A stretch of DNA of 64,000 nucleotides from Cyanobacteria bacterium FACHB-502 (GTDB lineage: Bacteria; Cyanobacteriota; Cyanobacteriia; Elainellales; Elainellaceae), in contig JACJNZ010000029.1 of assembly GCA_014695325.1 (NCBI GenBank), positions 310,001 through 374,000 of the forward strand, written 5' to 3'. Under the pieces are notes generated by a model that worked only from the letters and a program-made list of their open reading frames with translations, did no database searches and was not told the DNA's origin. Shown here one piece after another: positions 45,387 through 53,182 of the stretch (position 1 is the first letter of the stretch; the number at the start of each line of letters is the position of its first letter). Made by a program: the position numbers and the translations under genes.

Positions 45387-45573
45387 AATGTATCAAGTCA
45401 GTCATAGTCTAATTGGATGCGTGTCTATCTATAGGCAGATTTGCGGTTTTTTCAGTATCAAAATCTCGATAGACTGGCTAAACTGCAACAACCTCACCCC
45501 AAACTGCTACACTCTGCTACATCCAGCGTGATTCGTCAACTACTGCGCTACTTTAACACTGCCGCTTGATCTT

Positions 45574-48138
45574 ATGCCAACCGTTCGTCCACTGCGAAGC
45601 AGTTCCCCCACTGGGGTTGTCGCTGCAATGCCTGACACCCCCCTCACCGCTGCGGGAAAGTTACCAATTGCGGCTGAAGCAAACGTGTCCTACGGGTCGT
45701 TCCAGTGGGTTGAGGTGCTGGTGGATTGTCCAGGAACTCAGGGACTCTATACCTACCAGATCCCTGACGATCTCAAAGTGCAGCCTGGAGATGTGGTTAG
45801 CGTGCCCTTTGGGACACAGCAAGTAGGCGGCATTGCTATTCGGTTGCTTAGTCAGCCTCCCGACCTGGATGCGGCATCGATTCGATCGATCGCTGAAGTC
45901 GTCTCGCAAAACTTCTTCCCGCCGGAATATTGGTCGTTACTCAATCAGGTTGCCGACTATTACTGCACGCCACTGATGCAGGTGATCCGGGTTGCCCTGC
46001 CGCCGGGATTACTGGGACGATCGCAGCGACGCATCCGATTGAAACCTGAAGCGATTCCAACTGAGGCAGATTTATTCTTGCAGCCGATCGCTCGCCGATT
46101 GCTCGAACTGCTTCAGCAGCAGAAACAGGGCGATTATTCCTGGCAATATCTTCAGCGACAGGTGCGCGGAGCCGATCGAGGATTGCGCGATTTGCTGCGT
46201 CGGGGCTGGGTGGAAAGCTATTTAGAATCGCCTGCTCCCATTCGTCCCAAACAGCAACGTGCCGTGACTCTGGTTGCCGATCTGCCTGCAATATCGCTGA
46301 CACCTAAACAGCAAGAAATTCTGGACGTGCTGAAGCGCAGCGGTGGTGAACTGTGGCTGACCGAACTGCTGCAAGTCTGCCAGGTTACGTCATCGGTGAT
46401 CAAAACGTTGGAGCAAAAAGGCTGTCTTTTAATTCATGCTAGAGAAGTGCTGCGAAGGGAATCAGGCACAATCGCCTTCGACCAACCTAAGCAGCTGAAT
46501 CCTAACCAGCAAAAAGCTTGCGCTGAAATTACCGCCTTAAGCACCTATTCAACGGTGCTGCTGCATGGCGTCACAGGTTCAGGCAAAACCGAGGTTTATC
46601 TTCAGGCGATCGACCCAGTACTGCGGAGTGGCAAATCGGTGCTGGTGCTGGTTCCCGAAATTGGCTTGACGCCGCAGCTAACCGATCGATTCCGGGCAAG
46701 GTTTGGTTCGCAGGTTTATGTCTATCACAGTGCCCTAGCAGACGGCGAACGCTACGACACCTGGCGGCAAATGCTCAGCGGCAGTCCTCAAGTGGTGATC
46801 GGAACGCGATCGGCAATTTTTGCGCCCTTACCCAAGCTGGGATTAATCGTTCTTGATGAGGAGCATGACAGCAGCTTTAAGCAGGATCAGCCTGCGCCCT
46901 GCTACCATGCCCGTACCGTCGCTCAGTGGCGAGCAGAACAAATTAATTGTCCTCTAGTGCTGGGATCGGCAACGCCTTCGCTGGAAAGCTGGCTGGCAAA
47001 TCATTCAACCGTTGCTCAAGGTTTCGCTGAACAGCCCGGAACCCAAACTCTATATCTTTCCTTACCCCAGCGAATTCACGACCGCCCGATGCCGCCGATC
47101 GAAGTTGTGGACATGCGCGAAGAATTGCACCAGGGCAATCGATCGATCTTTAGCCGATCGCTTCAGTCTGCCCTTGCTGAACTGCCGCAGCAGAAACAGC
47201 AGGCAATTTTATTTATTCATCGACGCGGGCACAGCACCTTTGTCTCCTGCCGCAACTGTGGTCATGTGCTGGACTGTCCCCACTGCGATGTCTCTTTGAC
47301 CTACCACCAACCTCAGCCCGGCGGCTATGAGTCTTTGCGCTGTCACTACTGTGGCTTTGGTCAAGGGCATCCGCGCACCTGTCCCGTGTGTGATTCTCCT
47401 TATTTGAAACACTTCGGCAGCGGCACACAGCGCGTTATGCAGGAACTCAATCATCTGTTTCCCCAGCTTCGCTGTTTGCGCTTTGATAGCGACACGACCC
47501 GCGCTAAAGGAGCACACCGCGCTCTGCTGACTCGCTTTAGCCAGGGAGAAGCCGATGTGCTAGTGGGAACCCAGATGCTCACGAAGGGAATCGACCTGCC
47601 CCAGGTAACGCTGGTGGGAATTGTCGCAGCAGATGGCTTGCTTTATCTCTCAGACTACCGGGCAAACGAGCGGGCATTCCAGACACTCACCCAGGTGGCA
47701 GGACGGGCAGGGCGAGGGGAACAGCCAGGGCGAGTCATGCTTCAGACCTATTCGCCCCCGCACCCGGTGATTAAAGCAGTGCAGGCACAAAACTACGAGG
47801 CATTTGTCCAAACGGAGCTAGAGTATCGAGCTGCGCTCAGCTATCCCCCCCACGGACGACTGCTGCTGCTGCGGCTCAGCGGGTTTGATGAAGCGATCGT
47901 CCAGCAGACTGCAATGGAAATCGCTGCCTATCTTCGCACGATTTATTCCGACCCCGACGACAAGCTGCTTGGACCTGCCCCCGCCTCGATCGCCCGTGTT
48001 GCCAATCGCTATCGCTGGCAACTTTTGCTCAAGCTCACGCCCGACTCCCAGATGAGGCTTGATTTTGCTGGACTGCGATCGGTTTGTCCTACCGGAGTGA
48101 GCTTAACAATCGATGTGGACCCGCTGAACTTCCTGTAG
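45574..48138 (+). CDS. priA: PriA, primosomal replication restart helicase
   Basis: 854 residues from ATG 45574. PriA is a 3'-5' DNA helicase that reloads the replisome at stalled forks. The N-terminal DNA-binding domain includes WVEVLVDCPGTQGLYTYQIP. Helicase motifs follow: GVTGSGKTEVY (Walker A), VLDEEHDSSFKQ, GTQMLTKGIDLPQV. The zinc-binding insert has eight cysteines in CRNC, CPHC, CHYC and CPVC. An in-frame ATG at 45628 (MPDTPLTAAG) would remove an 18-residue lead that lies over a dispersed repeat, so 45628 may be the true start. Strongly convergent with the ferredoxin gene. Confidence 0.96.
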   Translation: MPTVRPLRSSSPTGVVAAMPDTPLTAAGKLPIAAEANVSYGSFQWVEVLVDCPGTQGLYTYQIPDDLKVQPGDVVSVPFGTQQVGGIAIRLLSQPPDLDAASIRSIAEVVSQNFFPPEYWSLLNQVADYYCTPLMQVIRVALPPGLLGRSQRRIRLKPEAIPTEADLFLQPIARRLLELLQQQKQGDYSWQYLQRQVRGADRGLRDLLRRGWVESYLESPAPIRPKQQRAVTLVADLPAISLTPKQQEILDVLKRSGGELWLTELLQVCQVTSSVIKTLEQKGCLLIHAREVLRRESGTIAFDQPKQLNPNQQKACAEITALSTYSTVLLHGVTGSGKTEVYLQAIDPVLRSGKSVLVLVPEIGLTPQLTDRFRARFGSQVYVYHSALADGERYDTWRQMLSGSPQVVIGTRSAIFAPLPKLGLIVLDEEHDSSFKQDQPAPCYHARTVAQWRAEQINCPLVLGSATPSLESWLANHSTVAQGFAEQPGTQTLYLSLPQRIHDRPMPPIEVVDMREELHQGNRSIFSRSLQSALAELPQQKQQAILFIHRRGHSTFVSCRNCGHVLDCPHCDVSLTYHQPQPGGYESLRCHYCGFGQGHPRTCPVCDSPYLKHFGSGTQRVMQELNHLFPQLRCLRFDSDTTRAKGAHRALLTRFSQGEADVLVGTQMLTKGIDLPQVTLVGIVAADGLLYLSDYRANERAFQTLTQVAGRAGRGEQPGRVMLQTYSPPHPVIKAVQAQNYEAFVQTELEYRAALSYPPHGRLLLLRLSGFDEAIVQQTAMEIAAYLRTIYSDPDDKLLGPAPASIARVANRYRWQLLLKLTPDSQMRLDFAGLRSVCPTGVSLTIDVDPLNFL
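45594..45623. repeat. Inverted copy of the small AAGCAGTT palindrome family
   Basis: GCGAAGCAGTTCCCCCACTG then GGGTTGTCGC; reverse complement resembles 16665-16690 and 30740-30764. It falls inside the first codons of the longest priA frame. Confidence 0.5.
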
Positions 48139-48159
48139 TCGAAAATTTCAAAAAGCGAC

Positions 48160-48188
48160 AAAAACAAAAAAGGGAGCGTTATGCTCCC
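48160..48188 (-). terminator. Rho-independent terminator of the DUF2997-ycf35-ferredoxin unit
   Basis: On the minus strand GGGAGC-ATAAC-GCTCCC is followed by TTTTTTGTTTTT. It lies about 45 bp after the ferredoxin stop and just past the convergent priA stop, so it may serve both genes. Confidence 0.88.
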
Positions 48189-48232
48189 CAATGACCTACT
48201 CTTCTGACCTTAACCAAGACGATAGAAGTGCG

Positions 48233-48694
48233 TTACGACTTCTTTTTCTGCCGTCGCTTCGCTGCTAAAACTGCCTTATCTACAGGAAAACCCGCAACCG
48301 GAATCACCTGATACTTCCGCTCCTCTTCAAGCCGCCTTAGCTCGGTGTAATCGACCCAGTGAATACAGTCTACTGGGCAAGTGTCGATAGCCTCCTGAAT
48401 CACCTCTTCTGAATCGCCATCCTGCCGAATGACGCGAGAGCGACCGTGATCGGGTTCGATATAGAACGTGTTGCGGGCAACATGGGCGCAGTGCAGGCAA
48501 CCAATGCAGGTTACTTCGTCCACATAAACCCCTCTTTGACGAACTACGCCGCCCAATTCGGGTTCAAGTCCAGTTCGCTCAGGCGCATCTCGAAGCTGTC
48601 CCCCCAGCTCGGGCTCAAAACCGCTTGGAGCGGAGGAGTCAGTCGGGAGGCTATCAGAAGACCAAGCCGCAGACATCGGAGAAAATTCAGTCAT
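48233..48694 (-). CDS. 4Fe-4S ferredoxin with duplicated PELGG linker
   Basis: 153 residues from ATG 48694 (MTEFSPMSAAWSS). Cysteines 63, 66 and 69 (CIGCLHCAHV) plus 106 or 110 (CPVDC) can bind one 4Fe-4S cluster. A second cluster is not supported because a full second CxxCxxC is missing. Before the cluster is a duplicated motif, GFEPELGGQLR (25-35) and GLEPELGGVVR (42-52). The C-terminal 30 residues are basic and lysine-rich. Third gene of a trio with ycf35 and a DUF2997 gene. The frame extends to 48748 but that start is weak. Confidence 0.92.
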   Translation of the reverse strand: MTEFSPMSAAWSSDSLPTDSSAPSGFEPELGGQLRDAPERTGLEPELGGVVRQRGVYVDEVTCIGCLHCAHVARNTFYIEPDHGRSRVIRQDGDSEEVIQEAIDTCPVDCIHWVDYTELRRLEEERKYQVIPVAGFPVDKAVLAAKRRQKKKS

Positions 48695-48748
48695 CGCATC
48701 CGCACTCAAGAAAGAACTCGCGGAAATTAGGATTGTGCCTCGAAACAA

Positions 48749-49147
48749 TTAAACGGCTGCGCCAGCAGTCCAACGTTGCAGCACCAGACGAATCGAGCCA
48801 TCCTGGTTTTGCTGCTGTTCGGTCAGCTGAAAGCCTTGCCGAGCGGTTTCCTTCATTACTGTGTGGTAAGCATATCGCTGCGTTACCCTCTTCAAAAAGC
48901 CTTCAACCGAAAGCGGCTGCCGCCAGTATTGCAGGTCAGCGACCAATTCATACTGAGCATCATTCTGGCTAAAGCCGATGTCGTAACCGTTGTCTTGCTC
49001 GATCACAACATCAGCGGTCCGGCTCTGCCCACGATAGCCGCGAACAGGCTGTGGACCAGCTTTCCACTCGATTCCCAGATCGGTCAACGCCGACTGAAGC
49101 GAGGTCAGATCACGAATTTGGGTTTTGATTTGGCTAAAGTGAGACAT
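48749..49147 (-). CDS. ycf35: Ycf35 (DUF1257) protein
   Basis: 132 residues: MSHFSQIKTQIRDLTSLQSA and RYAYHTVMKETARQGFQLTE are typical of DUF1257, encoded in red-algal plastids as ycf35 and in all common cyanobacteria. Its function is not established. Between the DUF2997 gene (65 bp upstream) and the ferredoxin gene (54 bp downstream), on the same strand, so probably one transcript ending at 48160. Confidence 0.93.
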   Translation of the reverse strand: MSHFSQIKTQIRDLTSLQSALTDLGIEWKAGPQPVRGYRGQSRTADVVIEQDNGYDIGFSQNDAQYELVADLQYWRQPLSVEGFLKRVTQRYAYHTVMKETARQGFQLTEQQQNQDGSIRLVLQRWTAGAAV

Positions 49148-49167
49148 GGGTAACTTTGTATAAAATC

Positions 49168-49190
49168 GTTTGGACTATGGTTTGGACTAT
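49168..49190. repeat. Direct duplication, 11-bp unit, period 12
   Basis: GTTTGGACTAT at 49168-49178 and 49180-49190, in the spacer between the DUF2997 and ycf35 genes. Confidence 0.8.
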
Positions 49191-49212
49191 TGCTTGAACG
49201 GCAAAAGCGGAT

Positions 49213-49422
49213 CTACCACTCGCCGAAAGTGGTTTGAGCTTGAGCAGAAATCGATTGCTGCACAGGCTGAGCATAGTATTCCGAGGTCGTTTCTTGACTG
49301 ATAACCTGACCAAGCTGAGCTTCGATCGCCGCTGTCACTTCGGCACAGGAGGCTCCAATAATCCCAGTCACCTTTTCTTGAACGCGACCATCTGGATGAA
49401 TGATGAATTCCAGCGTCTCCAT
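49213..49422 (-). CDS. DUF2997 protein
   Basis: 69 residues, METLEFIIHPDGRVQEKVTG followed by the family's GASCAEVTAAIEAQLG and a tail with EYYAQPV. DUF2997 proteins are small, unexplained partners of DUF1257; the two genes usually sit together in cyanobacteria. First gene of the trio. Confidence 0.92.
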   Translation of the reverse strand: METLEFIIHPDGRVQEKVTGIIGASCAEVTAAIEAQLGQVISQETTSEYYAQPVQQSISAQAQTTFGEW

Positions 49423-49918
49423 TCGACCCTATCCGCTTTCAAAAGAACCATTCGAATGAGATGAACTAGCCTGCGCTGTCGATCGCTAACCGCCAGCAGC
49501 CCACTAAAGTTGCCATAAACCTATCGGCTACCCAACTCAGCACCAAGCTTCATCAAAGTTGACCAAACCAGGAAATCTGAGTTGAAACGTAAGAAATATT
49601 AGTAGACCCTTGAGGCTTTACTTCAACTCTTTAAGTTAGTTTCGCTTAACTCCTCATAGCAGTCAAGGATACCTAGAGATAGAAAAATTAATCTCATTAC
49701 CTCTACCTTTCTAGAGAACTCAAGAACCTTAAAGAATTGTTAAATTACGTAACGCTCGTTAGAAGCTGAATTACTCCAATTTTCAGGAGCATCTCAGTTT
49801 TGCCCTTATAGTCCTCAGAACTCCCTATCGCTCGACTGATAGGAATGCTCCTACTTTATAGAAATATGTCTATGACTTCAGCGACTAAAAATATAGATTG
49901 GATCCGCAAAGCGGCGGT
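49423..49918. other. Intergenic region before the DUF2997 gene
   Basis: 496 bp separating the end of the pil cluster from the DUF2997 trio, AT-rich. A CCTATC/GATAGG hairpin lies at 49834-49853, without a T run. No gene is seen; it should hold the promoter for the trio and could hold the end of the pil transcript. Confidence 0.55.
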
Positions 49919-50578
49919 TTATTCTTCAAGATTAGATGCCTCTGCGGTTGGTAGAGTAAGGCTTTCATCTTCAAGGGCATAGACCGTTTGCATAACATAG
50001 GGTAAACCTGCGCCGCGCAGTCCACGCCGAATGCGATCGGGTGTTTCTGGAAACAGCACAAACAGAGGGTAGCTCTCGTTAGATCCCTCGCTGAGCAAAT
50101 GAGCTTCTTGCTCTGACATCACCCATTCACAACCCGGATCAAGCAGAATTTGGGTTTTGCGCCAGCGACTCAGCATATCAGAAAAATCTTCGGTAGGACG
50201 GTGAATAAAGACAATCACTTCGCCACCTGCTTTGATCCGCCACTCTGGGTCGCACATCAGAATCGCCAGATCGCAGGGTAACTGAGCTGTCTGACTAGAA
50301 GAAGCGGTTGAGTCGCCCACCGTTGCCGCTCGAGTTCGCGTCCGAATTAGGGGCAGAGGCAGCGTAATCACGCTTTCATCCGGTCGTCGCATACTGGGAA
50401 TCATTTCTAGATAAGGGCGATGCTGCTTCAGCAACTCGATCGCCCCCCGCCGATCGCTACATTCCGCCAGAAGTTCTTCGTATTGAGCTTGTTTAACAGG
50501 CATAGGCTTGGGCAAAGTCTCAGCAACAAAAGTTTCAGCAACAACAATGCCCCATAAAGGGGCAGAAACCGATTGCAT
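49919..50578 (-). CDS. Unknown protein downstream of pilC
   Basis: 219 residues. No recognised domain. It has a hydrophobic-leaning start, a proline/arginine-rich middle with a variable serine-threonine segment (about 80-100), and a globular-looking second half (LPCDLAILMCDPEWRIKAGG, GEVIVFIHRP, YPLFVLFPETPDRIRRGLRG). No signal peptide or membrane helix. It starts 24 bp after the pilC stop, so it is very likely in the pil operon. An in-frame Met at residue 26 is an alternative start. Role in pilus function is only inferred from position. Confidence 0.7.
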   Translation of the reverse strand: MQSVSAPLWGIVVAETFVAETLPKPMPVKQAQYEELLAECSDRRGAIELLKQHRPYLEMIPSMRRPDESVITLPLPLIRTRTRAATVGDSTASSSQTAQLPCDLAILMCDPEWRIKAGGEVIVFIHRPTEDFSDMLSRWRKTQILLDPGCEWVMSEQEAHLLSEGSNESYPLFVLFPETPDRIRRGLRGAGLPYVMQTVYALEDESLTLPTAEASNLEE

Positions 50579-50602
50579 TGATGACGATACGAAAGCAGAA
50601 GG

Positions 50603-51838
50603 TTAGCCTTTAATGGCATCCATCACGCTGAAGATGGGTAGATACATTGCAATCAGAATCGAACCAACCATTCCCCCTAACACCACGATCATAATCGGTT
50701 CCATGATGCTGGTGAGTGCTTTTACGGCTTGCTCGACTTCATCTTCATAGAAGTCTGCGACCTTCATCAGCATGGTATCAATTTCCCCGGTTTCTTCCCC
50801 AATGCTAATCATCTGAATCGCCATAATCGGGAAAACCTGCGCTCGCTGGAGGGCAAGACTGATCATGCCGCCCGTCTGGACTTCCTGCTTTGCTTCATCA
50901 ACTGCATTAGCAATGACCTGATTTCCTGCGGTATCGCGCACAATCTCCAGAGCAGTCAGAATCGGAACCCCCGAGCGCGACAGAGCACCAAAGGTACGGC
51001 AAAACCGCGCTGTCGCCGTCTTCTGCACTAGATCACCAAACAGCGGCATCTTCAGGAAGAAGCGATCCATTGTCACCCGCCCAACTTTAGTGTTGTAGTA
51101 CTGTCGGTATGCAAAAGCGGCGGCAAAAATCGCAGCAACCAGCAGCAGCACATAGGGACTTCTCAGAAATTTGCTAATCCCAATCATAAATGCCGTGAAG
51201 GGGGGTAGCTGCGCTCCCAGTTCATCAAAAATGTTGGCGAAGATGGGCAGCAGAAAGATACACATTCCCAGGAAAATAATCGTTGCCAGAGTACCAACGG
51301 CGATCGGATAAGTCATCGCTGACTTAATCTGGTTTTGCAGTCGTGCCACATCCTCTAGCAGCTTTGCCAAGCGGTTCATGACTTCGTCGAGTACCCCGCC
51401 GACCTCGCCCGCCTGCACCATACTCACGTACAACCCATCAAAACAACTTGGGTGCTTTCGCATGGCGTCCGAGAGATTGGTTCCCTGCTGCACATCTGCA
51501 CTGACTTCCTGAAGGGCTTTTTTCATTTTGGGGTTAGGGCACTGATCAGACAGCACCCCCAGCCCTCGAACCAATGCAACACCTGCATTAATCAACACCG
51601 CGAACTGTCGCGAGAAAACCGCTTTATCCTTCACCGTCACACTGGTCATGGCGGTTTGGATGTCTTCTAGCTTAAAGGTGCTGAGCTTTTCAAGCAGCCC
51701 TCGATCCTCGGTCAATTCCTGCACGAACAAACCCCGCTCCCGCAGAGCTGTCCGGGCATCGCTGGGAGACTCAGCGACAATGCGTTCACGTTTGGGATTG
51801 CCTTTCGTATCTCGCGCTCGAACAACGTAGGTAGGCAT
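50603..51838 (-). CDS. pilC: PilC, type IV pilus platform protein
   Basis: 411 residues from ATG 51838 (MPTYVVRARDTKGNPKRERI). Inner-membrane platform protein of type IV pilus assembly (GspF family), with two T2SF domains (about 70-195 and 275-400), each ending in membrane helices; e.g. YPIAVGTLATIIFLGMCIF and IMEPIMIVVLGGMVGSIL. The second domain contains GEETGEIDTMLMKVADFYED, the typical G-E-x-G motif. It lies between pilT and the unknown gene. An in-frame ATG three codons upstream (51847) is less likely. Confidence 0.96.
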   Translation of the reverse strand: MPTYVVRARDTKGNPKRERIVAESPSDARTALRERGLFVQELTEDRGLLEKLSTFKLEDIQTAMTSVTVKDKAVFSRQFAVLINAGVALVRGLGVLSDQCPNPKMKKALQEVSADVQQGTNLSDAMRKHPSCFDGLYVSMVQAGEVGGVLDEVMNRLAKLLEDVARLQNQIKSAMTYPIAVGTLATIIFLGMCIFLLPIFANIFDELGAQLPPFTAFMIGISKFLRSPYVLLLVAAIFAAAFAYRQYYNTKVGRVTMDRFFLKMPLFGDLVQKTATARFCRTFGALSRSGVPILTALEIVRDTAGNQVIANAVDEAKQEVQTGGMISLALQRAQVFPIMAIQMISIGEETGEIDTMLMKVADFYEDEVEQAVKALTSIMEPIMIVVLGGMVGSILIAMYLPIFSVMDAIKG

Positions 51839-51995
51839 AGTTCGCAACCAAATGAAATGACAAGGATTGAGCGTTTCGGCTCTGCTCAGTCCTGTTGATC
51901 CTACCCTGTTCTATTCATTTGACTGACAGGGGGAGATAATTTGCTAAATCAGGACTGGGGAAAGCCTAGAACGGCCGGGGCATCAAGAAGCGTGA

Positions 51996-53111
51996 TTAGT
52001 GAGCCGCAGCCATTCCTGACTTTGCAGATCCCGCAGGCGGCGCACCAATCAATCTCTGAAGTTCATCGGGTCTAGAGGTTTTAGACATGGCAGATTCAAA
52101 AGAAATCAACCCAGACTTATACTGATCCGCCAGTACTTTCTCCAGGGTTTGCATTCCCAGCTTACCGCCCGTCTGAATGGCTGAATAAATCTGAGACGTT
52201 TTGCCCTCGCGAATCAGGTTTGAAATCGCAGGCGTCACGACCATGATTTCCTGTGCCATGACTCGTCCAAACTCATTGGGTTTAGGATTTTTGCGCGGTA
52301 CAAGAGTTTGGCTAAAGACCGAGACTAGAGAGTTTGAGAGCTGAACTCTCACCTGCTGCTGCCGCTCGGCCGGAAACACGTCGATAATTCGGTCAACGGT
52401 TTGAGCCGCCGAACTGGTGTGCAGCGTTCCAAAAACCAGGTGTCCGGTTTCCGCCGCTGAGATAGCCAGAGAAATGGTGTCTAGATCGCGCATCTCACCG
52501 ATCAGAATGATATCGGGGTCTTCCCGCAGAGCCGCCTTGAGCGCATTGGCAAAACTCTTGGTGTCCTCGCCGAGCTGGCGCTGGTGAACAATGCTTTTGA
52601 TTGGCTCATAGACAAACTCGATCGGGTCTTCGATCGTCAGAATATGCTCTGCTCTGGTGCGGTTAATCAGATCGATCATGGCTGCTAGGGTTGTTGTTTT
52701 CCCGGAGCCAGTTGGTCCTGTCACCAGGATCAGTCCTCTTGGCTTTTCTGACATCTCGCGCACCACATCTGGCAAGCCCAGCTTATCGAAGTTCGGAATT
52801 TTCGAGCTAAGTGCCCGCAAGCAGGCGGCATAGGTTCCCCGGTCTTTGTAGACGTTGACCCGAAACCGCGCCAGTCCCTTCACACCATAGGAGCAGTCCA
52901 GCTCCCAGTTTTGCTCCAGGTTTTTGCGCTGGGTATTGTTGAGCATACTGAAGATCAGTCGCTGGCATTGATCTGCGGTCATTGGCTCATCGCCGATCGG
53001 AGTTAATTTACCGCTAATTCGGAAGTAGGGCGGAACCCCGGCGGACAGGTGCAAATCAGAGCCACCCATCTCGATGAGCTGTTCCATCAAATCTTCGATC
53101 ATTAACTCCAT
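51996..53111 (-). CDS. pilT: PilT, pilus retraction ATPase
   Basis: 371-residue hexameric ATPase that powers pilus retraction. N-terminal PAS-like domain (MEQLIEMGGSDLHLSAG) and RecA-like core with Walker A GPTGSGKTTT, the Asp box LTIEDPIEFVYE, Walker B IILIGEMRDLDTI, a His box TGHLVFGTLHTSSAAQTVDR, and the PilT hallmark ISNLIREGKTSQIYSAIQTG near the C-terminus. Downstream of pilB with 71 bp between. Start ATG 53111; 53102 also possible. Confidence 0.97.
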   Translation of the reverse strand: MELMIEDLMEQLIEMGGSDLHLSAGVPPYFRISGKLTPIGDEPMTADQCQRLIFSMLNNTQRKNLEQNWELDCSYGVKGLARFRVNVYKDRGTYAACLRALSSKIPNFDKLGLPDVVREMSEKPRGLILVTGPTGSGKTTTLAAMIDLINRTRAEHILTIEDPIEFVYEPIKSIVHQRQLGEDTKSFANALKAALREDPDIILIGEMRDLDTISLAISAAETGHLVFGTLHTSSAAQTVDRIIDVFPAERQQQVRVQLSNSLVSVFSQTLVPRKNPKPNEFGRVMAQEIMVVTPAISNLIREGKTSQIYSAIQTGGKLGMQTLEKVLADQYKSGLISFESAMSKTSRPDELQRLIGAPPAGSAKSGMAAAH

Positions 53112-53182
53112 GTGGTTATCTCCGTGATTGATGTGCGTCTACTGGCAAGTCTTTGTAATTCAGCCGGGGAAAAGGGCAGCAA

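Larger units (their letters stand above)
44523..45573. other. Long intergenic region between sigC and priA
   Basis: About 1,050 bp between divergent genes with no credible gene. It is AT-rich. It carries a perfect period-12 duplication (44544-44567), a GCCCCT/AGGGG hairpin near 44830-44850, and a 16-bp unit duplicated at 45353 and 45371 with a third partial copy at 45344. Short open frames here (for example 44640-44828 and 45092-45346) have no ribosome-binding site or family resemblance. Confidence 0.6.

Noticed and set aside
48625-49153. Plus-strand open frames antisense to ycf35 and the ferredoxin gene
   Set aside because: They are mirror images of well-supported minus-strand genes and have no family features.
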